From: CAZQXD01 sp964597315
GTDB lineage: Bacteria > Pseudomonadota > Gammaproteobacteria > Competibacterales > Competibacteraceae
DNA length: 35,763 nucleotides
NCBI GenBank assembly: GCA_964597315.1
Contig: CAZQXD010000039.1
Coordinates: forward strand, 1 to 35,763
Direction: 5' to 3'
Shown: positions 15,205-23,364 of the stretch, one piece after another
Position numbering within the stretch: the stretch's first letter is position 1
Layout of the letters: every line of letters begins with the position of its first letter
Notes under the pieces: generated by a model
What the model was told of the DNA's origin: nothing
Databases searched by the model: none
The model's input: only the letters and a program-made list of their open reading frames with translations
Translations under genes and position numbers: made by a program

Positions 15205-17997
15205 ATGAAACTAGCGCATCAGATGTCCAGAGTTCTTTTCTGTCTTTTCCTTACGTACGCCTTGTCGGCCTGTGATGCTGGTAATGGCTTGTCTGATGAC
15301 GATTACTTTCAGAAGGCGGAACGCGCTTACGCCGCCGGCGATCTGAAAGCCAGCGTCATAGAGCTGAAAAACGCTTTGCAGTTGAACCCTGACAGTATCA
15401 ACGCCCGCTGGCTACTCGGCCAGGTTTATCTCCTACAAGGAGACAGTCAGGCGGCTGAAAAAGAGGTCCGCCGCGCCATCCAATTGGGGGCGCCGCCGGA
15501 TGCTTCCGTGGGGGTTCTAGGAAAGGCTTTGTTGGTACAGGGCAAGCACCAGGAGGTGCTGGATGAGGCGCGGGCCTCGGATACCATGAGTCCCGCTCAA
15601 AAAGCCGACATCATGGCCCTCCGGGGCCAGGCGCTACTGGGCCTCAGCCAGCCCGAGGCGGCGGAGGCGGCCTTCGAGTCGGCCCTGCGCGGCGACCCAG
15701 GGTCGGTGGCGGCCTTACTGGGTCTGGCCCGTATCGGGCTTCAGCGAGGCGATCCCGCCGCAGTTGCCCCCCACCTGGAACGCGCGTTGCACTTGGAGCC
15801 TGACAACCCCGATGTGCTGAAAACAAAAGCGGATTATGCTTTTCTCAAGGAAGACTACGCCGCCGCTGAAGATGCCTATCGCCAGACTTTACAGAGCCAG
15901 CCCCTGCGGCTCGAAGCTCGCTTGGGCATGCTTCATGCCATGATCGCCGACAACCGCCTGGATGCGGCCCTGGACGATCTGGCGGGCTTGTTGAAAGCCT
16001 CTCCAAACTTACCCCAGGCCCATTATCTGCAAGCCCTGACCTTGTATCTGAAGGCCGACTATGCTGGCGCCTCACTGCATGCCACAAAAGTACTGGATAC
16101 CTTGCCGGAGGCTCATATTCCCAGTCTGCTGGTGGCGGGAGCGGCCCATTTTGCCTTGGGGGAGTATCAGCAGAGCTACACTTATTTGACCCGCTTTCTG
16201 GTCGCCCAGCCGAATCATTCCGGCGCCCGTCGGATGTTGGCGACCACTCAACTGCGGCTGAACAAAGGCGACGAAGCCGCCAAGACTCTAGAACCCCTGG
16301 TTGAGGCCGCCCCAGATGACATTCAACTCCTGAGCATGGCTGGCGCCGCCTTGGTGCGTAGCGGCGATCTGGTATCGGGCAAAGCCCTGCTCAAACGGGC
16401 CGTGGACACCGACGCCAAGGCGGTGGACGCCTCGACCCGGGCGCTGTTGGGCGTGGTGCAGTTGCAGTTAGGCGAGCAGGCCGAGGGCTTACAGAAGCTT
16501 GAGCAGGTGACGGAGAGCAACCCCGATTTACCCCGTGCCGATATGGTGCTGATTTTCGAATATCTGCGCTCGGAAGACTACGCCCGGGCCTTGGCGGCGG
16601 CCCGACGCCTCCAAGTCAAGCATCCTCATATGGCCGCCGGCCATACCCTGGCCGGTATCGCCTTGGCCGCCCAGGGGCGGGAAGCGGAAGCCAAGACCGC
16701 CTTCGGCAAAGCCCTGGAGGTGAATCCAGGCGACCCCAACGCCGCCCTCAATCTGGCCGCTTTCGCCCGCAAGAACGGGGATATGGAACAACAGCGCCGT
16801 TACTATCAGGCGATCCTGGAGCGCAATCCAACGCATGGCCGCGCCCTGACCCTAGTGACGGGCTTGGATGAGAGCGCCGGTCGGCGGGCGAATGCTATCC
16901 AACGCCTGATGCCGCTTGTGGAAAAACACCCCGATGCCGTTCTGCCTGCGGTTTTGCTAGGGCAAGTATTGCTGCGCGATGGCCAGACAGCCAAGGCGCT
17001 GTCTGTTATAAGCGGGATGCTGGCCCACCATCCCGATAACCCGGATTTGTTAAAACTCAAGGGTCTTGGGCTGTTGGAGAGGGGGCAACTGGCCGCCGCC
17101 GGAGACATCTTCCGCCACTTGATCGATGCCCATCCGCAACTAGCGCAAGCCCATGCTCTGTTGGCGGGGGTCTATGAACGCATGGAAAACTGGGAGGCCA
17201 TGGACCGAAGCCTGCAAGCGGCGCTAGCTATCCAGCCGGATTATCCGCTGGTGGAATATGCCCGCGCCCGAGCCTTGGTGCGGCAGCATCAGTTTGACGC
17301 GGCCGATGGACTGCTAGCCAAGCTTGCCGAGGCTGATCAGGACCATCCGGCCTATACTGAGCTGAGGGGCGATATCGCCTTGGCCCAGCAGCGCCATACG
17401 GACGCCGTGGCGCTGTACAGCGAAACCCTAACCCGGCGAGAGACCGGCGCGGTGGTTGCTAAACTGGCTCACGCCCAATGGCTGTCCGGCGCACAGGAGT
17501 CGGCGATGGATACTCTGAAAGCCAGGCTGGATCGTCATCCCGAGGACATCTCCAACCACCTTTTGGCCGGCAGACTTTATCTGCAAATTGGGCGTCTCGA
17601 CTCTGCGGCGGACACTTACCAGACGCTGCTGCAACGGGCGCCGGGCAATGTCATCGCCAACAATAATCTGGCCTGGATCGAACAGCAGGCGGGTCGTTTG
17701 GACCAGGCCCTCAAATACGCCGAAAAGGCCCATATTTTGTCACCGGTGGACCCCGAAGTCATGGATACCTTGGGCATGGTGTTGCTGAGTCGCGGAGAAC
17801 TACCCAGGGCGGTGGATATTCTCGACAGAGCCGCCGACCTGGCCCCGGACAATGCCGATATTCAACTGCATCTGGCCCGCGCTCTGGCCGCTAGCGGCCG
17901 GAACGATCAGGCCCAGGCCATTATCGGACGGATAAGCCCCGATGCCTTACGAGAGCCTGAAGAATTGGCGCGGTTGCGTGAGCAACTGGGCCGCTGA
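15205..17997 (+). CDS. prsT: PEP-CTERM system TPR lipoprotein PrsT (first copy)
   Basis: The 930-residue protein has a lipoprotein signal with lipobox LSAC (Cys23) and then tetratricopeptide repeats along its whole length, for example FQKAERAYAAGDLKASVIEL and LKNALQLNPDS. N-terminal sequence and length match the PrsT family, TPR lipoproteins found in PEP-CTERM/exosortase genomes and usually near EPS genes. It is expected to be lipid-anchored in the periplasm or outer membrane and to act as a scaffold for EPS or PEP-CTERM protein handling; the exact role is not established. The ATG has only a weak ribosome binding site (CGGAA). The E1-nitroreductase gene follows after 122 bases on the same strand. 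A longer paralog lies at 26688-30644. Confidence 0.88.
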   Translation: MKLAHQMSRVLFCLFLTYALSACDAGNGLSDDDYFQKAERAYAAGDLKASVIELKNALQLNPDSINARWLLGQVYLLQGDSQAAEKEVRRAIQLGAPPDASVGVLGKALLVQGKHQEVLDEARASDTMSPAQKADIMALRGQALLGLSQPEAAEAAFESALRGDPGSVAALLGLARIGLQRGDPAAVAPHLERALHLEPDNPDVLKTKADYAFLKEDYAAAEDAYRQTLQSQPLRLEARLGMLHAMIADNRLDAALDDLAGLLKASPNLPQAHYLQALTLYLKADYAGASLHATKVLDTLPEAHIPSLLVAGAAHFALGEYQQSYTYLTRFLVAQPNHSGARRMLATTQLRLNKGDEAAKTLEPLVEAAPDDIQLLSMAGAALVRSGDLVSGKALLKRAVDTDAKAVDASTRALLGVVQLQLGEQAEGLQKLEQVTESNPDLPRADMVLIFEYLRSEDYARALAAARRLQVKHPHMAAGHTLAGIALAAQGREAEAKTAFGKALEVNPGDPNAALNLAAFARKNGDMEQQRRYYQAILERNPTHGRALTLVTGLDESAGRRANAIQRLMPLVEKHPDAVLPAVLLGQVLLRDGQTAKALSVISGMLAHHPDNPDLLKLKGLGLLERGQLAAAGDIFRHLIDAHPQLAQAHALLAGVYERMENWEAMDRSLQAALAIQPDYPLVEYARARALVRQHQFDAADGLLAKLAEADQDHPAYTELRGDIALAQQRHTDAVALYSETLTRRETGAVVAKLAHAQWLSGAQESAMDTLKARLDRHPEDISNHLLAGRLYLQIGRLDSAADTYQTLLQRAPGNVIANNNLAWIEQQAGRLDQALKYAEKAHILSPVDPEVMDTLGMVLLSRGELPRAVDILDRAADLAPDNADIQLHLARALAASGRNDQAQAIIGRISPDALREPEELARLREQLGR

Positions 17998-18103
17998 ACG
18001 GCGGCGTCTGGAGTTGGTTCGCTCAAACCAAATAACAGCAAGCCTGGCACACTCTTTACCGTCCAAGTCAATGACAAAGCACCCAGATCTGAGGTGAGTC
18101 CAC

Positions 18104-18127
18104 ATGAGTATTCGCATCAATGAATAA
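18104..18127 (+). CDS. Seven-codon leader ORF overlapping the start of the E1-nitroreductase gene
   Basis: A good ribosome binding site, GAGGTG at 18091-18096, sits 7 bases before an ATG at 18104 that encodes only seven residues (MSIRINE) and stops with TAA at 18125-18127. The ATG of the large downstream gene is at 18120, inside this mini-frame, while that start has no good site of its own. This looks like translational coupling; a sequencing error at the start is the alternative. Confidence 0.4.
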   Translation: MSIRINE

Positions 18128-20129
18128 CACCCCACACCCCCAGTTTGATTACGACGTGGCGTTTTCCAGAAACATAGGCTGGGTCACCCGCACGGAGCAG
18201 GACATTCTGCGTAACAAGCGGGTGGCCATCGCCGGGCTTGGAGGGGTTGGCGGTAGCCATCTTCTCACCCTGACCCGGCTGGGCATCGGCGCGTTTACGA
18301 TTGCCGATTTCGATACCTTTGAGTTGCAGAACTTCAACCGCCAAGCCGGCGCCAGCCTGCCTCACCTGGATAAACCCAAGCTGGAAATATTGAAAAGCAT
18401 GGCCCTGGCCATCAACCCGGAGCTGGACTTCCGTCTCTACCCGAATGGCGTCAATGCCGAGAATCTGGCGCGGTTTTTGGATGATGTGGACCTATACGTG
18501 GATAGCCTGGATTTTTTCGCCGTGGAGGCGCGCCGCCAAGTGTTCGAGGCTTGCGCGCAACGGCGTATTCCGGCCATAACGGCGGCGCCCCTGGGAATGG
18601 GCGCCGCTTTACTCAATTTTCTGCCGGGCAAGATGAGCTTCGAAGAATACTTCCAACTGGAGGGGCAGCCTGAAGAGGAACAATTGCTGCGCTTTTTTAT
18701 GGGCCTGTCGCCAGCCATGGTTCAGCAGCCCTACCTGGTGGACCCCACCACCATCAACCTGTCCGAACACCGCGGTCCCTCCACCAGCATGGCCTGCGAA
18801 ACCTGCGCGGGCGTAGCCGGCGCCCAAGCCCTGAAAATTCTGTTGCGGCGGGGTAAGGTTGTGGCGGCGCCTTGGGGATTGCATTTCGACGCCTATCGCA
18901 ACAAGGTGGCGCGGACCTGGCTCCCCGGCGGCAATAGCAATCCCCTGCAACGCTTCAAGCTGAATCTGGCCCGCCGCCAGTTCGCCAAGGCCCGCGCCCG
19001 GCCCGCGACCCCCCGGGTCGAACCGAACCCTGGTGATAGCGCCATTCACCAGATCCTGAATCTGGCCCGTTGGGCGCCGAGCGGCGACAACACTCAACCT
19101 TGGCGGTTTGAGATTAAAGATGACCATCATCTGGTCATTCACGGCTTCGATACCCGCGACACGGTGGTTTACGATCTGCAAGGCCGAGCCAGCCAGATCA
19201 GCCTAGGCGCCTTGCTGGAAAGCATCGACCTGGCCGCCAGCCAGTCGGGGTTCCATGTGGCCGTCCAGCGTCGGGGCGATATGCCCGATACCCAACCGAC
19301 CTTTGACGTCACCTTTCAGGCCGCGCCGGAGCGTGAACCCGACCCACTGGCCAAGGTCATCCGCGCCCGTTGCACCCAGCGGCGGCCAATGAGCGCCCAG
19401 CCCCTGGGGGACAAGGAACATCAGGCCCTGGAAGCGGCCGTAGGCGATGCCCACCGGGTGCTTTGGCTGGAAGGCCGGGACACCAAGTGGCAAGTGGCCA
19501 AGCTCCTGTTTCGCAACGCCCATATTCGTCTGACCACGCCCGAGGCTTATGAGGTGCATCGGGAGATCATCGAATGGGATGCCCAGTTTAGCCAGACCCG
19601 TCTCCCAGATCAGGCCGTTGGCCTGGACCCCGTGGCTATACGGCTGATGCGTTGGGCCATGAAAAGTTGGGATCGGGTCCATTTCATGAACACCTGGTTA
19701 GGCGGCACCCTGGCGCCCCGGGTGCAGTTGGACCTGCTGCCGGCGATGTATTGCGCGGCTCATTTCGTCATCGTCGCCCGTCAACCGCCCCGCACCATTG
19801 ATGATTTCGTCGCTGGCGGTCGCGCCATGCAGCGATTTTGGCTAACGGCCGCCCGCCTGGGCTTACAGTTCCAGCCCGAGATGACGCCAATGATTTTCGC
19901 CTCGTATATCCGGGAGGGGATTCAGTTCACGAAACAAGAACGCTCCCTGAAAAATGCCAAGGCTTTGGCTGTGGACCTGGAGCGGCTCATCGGCCAGGAA
20001 GCCTGCGAGCGTGGTATTTTCATGGGCCGGGTGGGGTTCGGGCCAGCGCCCCAGGCGCGCTCCACCCGCCTACCCCTGGAGCAACTGCTGGTGACGGATA
20101 AGGCTATTACCGGCGCCGACAGCAACTAA
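18120..20129 (+). CDS. E1/ThiF-like adenylyltransferase fused to a nitroreductase domain (MoeY/Rv1355c-like)
   Basis: The 669-residue protein has two enzyme domains. Residues about 14-265 are an E1/ThiF/MoeB-type adenylation domain: Gly-rich loop GLGGVGG (39-45), DFDTFELQNFNRQ (63-75) with the nucleotide/Mg residues, and SLDFF at 129-133. A single CETC (226-229) precedes helix GVAGAQALKILL; the second CxxC of typical zinc-binding E1 proteins is not seen. Residues about 305-600 are nitroreductase-like with FMN motif ARWAPSGDNTQPWRF (316-330). The architecture matches mycobacterial MoeY (Rv1355c), whose function is unproved. E1 plus FMN oxidase also recalls azoline-forming enzymes, but no YcaO partner is here. 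The glycosyltransferase gene starts 15 bases downstream, so the two are one unit. The natural substrate is unknown. Confidence 0.85.
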   Translation: MNNTPHPQFDYDVAFSRNIGWVTRTEQDILRNKRVAIAGLGGVGGSHLLTLTRLGIGAFTIADFDTFELQNFNRQAGASLPHLDKPKLEILKSMALAINPELDFRLYPNGVNAENLARFLDDVDLYVDSLDFFAVEARRQVFEACAQRRIPAITAAPLGMGAALLNFLPGKMSFEEYFQLEGQPEEEQLLRFFMGLSPAMVQQPYLVDPTTINLSEHRGPSTSMACETCAGVAGAQALKILLRRGKVVAAPWGLHFDAYRNKVARTWLPGGNSNPLQRFKLNLARRQFAKARARPATPRVEPNPGDSAIHQILNLARWAPSGDNTQPWRFEIKDDHHLVIHGFDTRDTVVYDLQGRASQISLGALLESIDLAASQSGFHVAVQRRGDMPDTQPTFDVTFQAAPEREPDPLAKVIRARCTQRRPMSAQPLGDKEHQALEAAVGDAHRVLWLEGRDTKWQVAKLLFRNAHIRLTTPEAYEVHREIIEWDAQFSQTRLPDQAVGLDPVAIRLMRWAMKSWDRVHFMNTWLGGTLAPRVQLDLLPAMYCAAHFVIVARQPPRTIDDFVAGGRAMQRFWLTAARLGLQFQPEMTPMIFASYIREGIQFTKQERSLKNAKALAVDLERLIGQEACERGIFMGRVGFGPAPQARSTRLPLEQLLVTDKAITGADSN

Positions 20130-20144
20130 AAAAAGGACACTACA

Positions 20145-21368
20145 GTGGCACAGGTCGAATCCACTTCAGGCAAGCGCATTCTGTTTATCGGTGAGGCCGT
20201 TACCTTGGCCCATGTGGTCAGACCGGTGGTGCTGGCCAGCGCCCTGGAACCCGGGCGATACGCCATCACCCTGGCTTGCGATTCCCGGTATCACCGGTTG
20301 TTCCCGGAACTGCCGTTCCCGATGCGGGCTATTCGCACCATCCCCGTGGCTCAGTTTCTGGAGGCCCTGGCCAAAGGTGACCCCGTCTACGATACCGACA
20401 CATTAAGGGCCTACGTCAAGGAGGATCTGGCGCTTATCGACGCGGTGAAACCGGATCTAGTGGTAGGGGATTTTCGCATCTCCCTATGGGTCGCCACACG
20501 ACTGGCCAAGGTCCCCTATTTCACGATCACCAACGCCTATTGGAGTCCGTACTCCCAATTGCCTTTTCCCTTGCCGGAACACCCCCTGGCCGACCGGCTT
20601 GGCGTGGCCCCGGCCCAATTTCTGTTTAATATAGTCCGGCCCCTGGTATTCGCCCTCCACACCCTACCCATGAATCGGGTCTGCCGGGAGTATGGACTGC
20701 CTGGCTTGGGCATGGATTTGAGGGCCGTCTACACCCAGGCCGATCAAACCCTCTATGCGGATATTCCGGGTCTGGTGCCCACTAAGGACTTGCCGCCCAA
20801 CCATCATTGGCTGGGTCCGATACTCTGGTCGCCATCCGTATCCCTGCCCCCGTGGTGGGAGGCTTTGCCCGACCAGCCGGTCATCTACGTGACCCTGGGC
20901 AGTTCCGGGGAGGGGGACCGGGTGCTGCCCCTGGTATTCGAGGGTCTGGCGAAACTGCCGGTCACCGTGATTGCCGCCACGGCTGGCCGACCGACGCCCG
21001 CGAACCTGCCTTCCAACGTCCGGGTCGCGGATTTTCTTCCCGGCACTGAGGCGGCGGCCCGCTCCAGTTTAGTGATTTGCAACGGCGGCAGCCCTACCAC
21101 CCAGCAGGCGCTGGCGGCGGGAGTGCCGGTAATCGGCGTCGCCGGCAATATGGACCAGCATCTAAACATGCTTTGTCTGGAGCGGGCTGGCGTCGGCATC
21201 CGCCTGCGGGCAGGCCAACTCACCCCGGAGCAGATAAAAACAACCGCTGAACGCCTCTTGCGGGAGTCGAACTTTCGCGAGGCGGCGGAGCGTCTGAAGA
21301 AACAGATGCAGGATCATTCGACCGGCGCTGTTTTTCGGGAACGGGTGGCAACGCTGTTGTTAGAGTGA
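20145..21368 (+). CDS. Family-1 glycosyltransferase (UGT/MGT type)
   Basis: The 407-residue protein has the GT-B fold of family GT1, which moves a sugar from a nucleotide sugar to a small acceptor, often a lipid or natural product. The N-terminal domain begins RILFIGEAVTLAHVVRPVVL; the C-terminal nucleotide-sugar domain starts at IYVTLGSSGEGD (247-258) and contains the family signature NGGSPTTQQALAAGVPVIG (313-331) followed by NMDQHLN. Such enzymes usually act on soluble or lipid aglycones rather than on growing polysaccharide. Translation starts at GTG with AAGGA eight bases upstream. Its close coupling to the E1-nitroreductase gene suggests it glycosylates the product of that enzyme; that is inference. 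Confidence 0.88.
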   Translation: MAQVESTSGKRILFIGEAVTLAHVVRPVVLASALEPGRYAITLACDSRYHRLFPELPFPMRAIRTIPVAQFLEALAKGDPVYDTDTLRAYVKEDLALIDAVKPDLVVGDFRISLWVATRLAKVPYFTITNAYWSPYSQLPFPLPEHPLADRLGVAPAQFLFNIVRPLVFALHTLPMNRVCREYGLPGLGMDLRAVYTQADQTLYADIPGLVPTKDLPPNHHWLGPILWSPSVSLPPWWEALPDQPVIYVTLGSSGEGDRVLPLVFEGLAKLPVTVIAATAGRPTPANLPSNVRVADFLPGTEAAARSSLVICNGGSPTTQQALAAGVPVIGVAGNMDQHLNMLCLERAGVGIRLRAGQLTPEQIKTTAERLLRESNFREAAERLKKQMQDHSTGAVFRERVATLLLE

Positions 21369-22056
21369 AGCCAAAGCAGGCGAATATGGTTTTTTGGGCC
21401 ACCAGGGGCGATGAACGACTATTCAGCCTGCTCGTGAAATTTTACACCTGACAGACACCCCCCCGCGTCACGCTCAATAAGGCGTAATAATTCGATAGCA
21501 AGCACTTGAATTAATGGTTTATATGAAAATTTTCACCAATGAGAAATGAGCAATTACGCTATCAATCAAGTGTTTGTTATTTTTTGTAAACAATTCTGAT
21601 CTTATCCACTGGTTAATGATGAAAATATTTGAATTACAATTTTCGATCAAACCAGAATAATATCAATGGCTTGTAGCGTATTGCCCCGATGTTTAGGCGC
21701 CCTGACAGGCCGTTGTAAGGCAGCAAAGTGGCATCGAATCCATGCGACATTCGATAGATTTTACGGTGTCAGCGCTACATAATTCCGCCCTCTGCTTTTC
21801 TTAACATTCTGTTTTAAAAGTTCAATAGGCTAATGAAAACAGTACATCGCCACCCCGGACTGTTGGGCTGAGCTGATGAACACGCGATAAAGAGTGTCAG
21901 ATTATTTTACAATTTTAAAAAATTAATACTGATTATTCGCGACTAAATCCACATAACAAATTGAAAATAAAAATTTATTATTGTATTGGCATATTATGTG
22001 CTTATATATCGCCGAGTGACTGAGTTTTTATCTGGTTTATAGTTAAGGAGTGTAAA
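21369..22056. other. AT-rich leader region before the PEP-CTERM gene
   Basis: These 688 bases hold no gene and are far more AT-rich than the flanking coding DNA. The region contains a sigma-54 promoter close to the gene. It also holds four copies of the half-site CTGACA or its complement TGTCAG: 21448-21453, 21702-21707, 21767-21772 and 21895-21900. I see no terminator with a T run after the glycosyltransferase gene. Confidence 0.6.
21987..22002 (+). promoter_or_regulatory. Sigma-54 (RpoN) promoter of the PEP-CTERM gene
   Basis: TGGCATATTATGTGCT has GG at 21988-21989 and GC at 22000-22001 with exactly ten bases between, and matches the consensus TGGCACRNNNNTTGCW at 10 of 12 fixed positions. 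Transcription would start near 22013, giving a leader of about 44 bases with AAGGAG at 22045-22050. PEP-CTERM genes of floc-forming Zoogloea are known to be under RpoN and the PrsK/PrsR two-component pair, so the site fits the family. Confidence 0.7.
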
Positions 22057-23130
22057 ATGTCTGTAACAATAAAAAAATCTATCCTGGCGTCGGCTTGCCT
22101 GCTGGCCCTGGGGGTTGGAGCATCGGCCCAGGCGGGTGTCTTGTTTGATCCCGATGGCGCCGCTGGCGCGGACCCCGCCCAGGACCTGGGCAGCCTTGAC
22201 TGGGGTCCTACCAGTTTCTTATCCCTTAATGGCAACCTAGCCGTTCAAAATTTCTCGAATGGGCTTTGCGCCCCTGGCCCCGCCGACCCTTGCCGCTTCG
22301 ATACACTGGTGCACGCGAATTTGATCGGCACCCTGGATTCGTCCAATAGCGTCAACACTCCCGCTGGTCTCAATAGCACTTATGAGATCACCCTGGTCAT
22401 GCGTTTCACGGAAGTGGTCACCGGTGTGCTGGGTGATTTTTCCATCTTCGAAAGTGTGGCCAACACCGGGTTTATCGAGATGTACTTCGATGACACCCCC
22501 GACGCCAATGACCTGACCGGGTTTGGCTTCAACGACGGCGACCTGATGCTGACGGCGCAAGTGTCGAGTGCGGTGATCGGCAACTTCACCATCGCGAATC
22601 CGGGAGTGACCGGTCCTCTGGATACCAGCCCCAATGGCAATCAGTACACTGGCCAGTTGACGGAGAGCGGCGTTGGCGTCCAAGCCAACATCCAGACCAC
22701 CGTGTTGAGCCAGGATTCCAATTTCTTCAACAACGCCATCGCCAGCCTGGGTCTGGAGTTCGCCAACATCTCCATCGGCCTGCCGTTTATTTCGGTGGAC
22801 CCCTCTGACTGCTTCACCGATGTGGCCAATGGCGGGAATGCCGCCACCGACGCTGGTTTCGCGAACTCCGGTTGCGACAATGTGCATGTGGACGGCTTGT
22901 TGAACCCTGTCGTGCAGCCCAGCGCCGGCGGTCTCGTGCCGACCCTGGGCACCATCAACACCCAGCTTCCTGAAGATGGTGGTGGTCCTGACTTCATTGC
23001 CCAGACCGACTTCAACTCTCCGGTCACAGCTGCTGTTCCCGAGCCGGGCAGTCTGCTGCTGATCGGCGCGGGTCTGGGTCTGTTCGGCGTGTGGGGCGTT
23101 GGCCGTCGTCGCGCCACTCCCATAGCCTGA
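22057..23130 (+). CDS. PEP-CTERM surface protein, PepA-like (flocculation-associated)
   Basis: The 357-residue protein has a Sec signal peptide (about 1-27, ending SAQA-G) and a C-terminal PEP-CTERM sorting signal: VPEPGS at 327-332, a hydrophobic helix LLLIGAGLGLFGVWGVG and a basic end RRR. Exosortase would cleave here and attach the protein to the outer surface. The body is Asn/Asp/Gly/Thr-rich with LFDPDGAAGADP, LNSTYEITLVMRFTEV and DLTGFGFNDGDLML, which resemble the flocculation protein PepA of Zoogloea. Four Cys residues could form disulfides. It has an AAGGAG ribosome binding site, its own sigma-54 promoter and its own terminator, so it is a single-gene unit. The PepA assignment is by remembered motif similarity. 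No exosortase is encoded here. Confidence 0.85.
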   Translation: MSVTIKKSILASACLLALGVGASAQAGVLFDPDGAAGADPAQDLGSLDWGPTSFLSLNGNLAVQNFSNGLCAPGPADPCRFDTLVHANLIGTLDSSNSVNTPAGLNSTYEITLVMRFTEVVTGVLGDFSIFESVANTGFIEMYFDDTPDANDLTGFGFNDGDLMLTAQVSSAVIGNFTIANPGVTGPLDTSPNGNQYTGQLTESGVGVQANIQTTVLSQDSNFFNNAIASLGLEFANISIGLPFISVDPSDCFTDVANGGNAATDAGFANSGCDNVHVDGLLNPVVQPSAGGLVPTLGTINTQLPEDGGGPDFIAQTDFNSPVTAAVPEPGSLLLIGAGLGLFGVWGVGRRRATPIA

Positions 23131-23149
23131 TCTATCTGTCCGTGCTTTG

Positions 23150-23179
23150 AAAAAGGGGCCAAAAGGCCCCTTTTTCTTT
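23150..23179 (+). terminator. Strong rho-independent terminator after the PEP-CTERM gene
   Basis: A perfect 11-bp stem (AAAAAGGGGCC at 23150-23160 with GGCCCCTTTTT at 23165-23175) with an AAAA loop is followed by more T. It can act in both directions but lies 20 bases after the PEP-CTERM stop. Confidence 0.93.
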
Positions 23180-23206
23180 GGCCTTATTGGTGAGGGTTGG
23201 TCATGT

Positions 23207-23225
23207 GGGCATCGCTGCGATGCCC
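23207..23225. repeat. Perfect 8-bp-arm palindrome before the GMC oxidoreductase gene
   Basis: GGGCATCGCTGCGATGCCC has perfect 8-bp arms around CTG. No T run follows in either direction, so it is not a simple terminator. It lies 140 bases before the GMC start, after the terminator above, where an operator or RNA hairpin could act. A shorter palindrome, GCCATCCGATGGC, lies at 23279-23291. Confidence 0.5.
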
Positions 23226-23364
23226 TGCTGAAATAATAATTTCTGCTAAGTTTCAATCCAGGTAAGTCGATACGGTAAGCCATCCGATGGCCGGAAAAGA
23301 CCTATAATGATGGGCGTGAACCTACTATCCCCTATCGCCAGCACCGTGGACAGCAGCGCGATCA

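Noticed and set aside
21667..21684. Second sigma-54 site before the PEP-CTERM gene (TGGC followed by TTGCCC)
   Set aside because: The GG and GC elements are 13 bases apart; the required spacing is 10.
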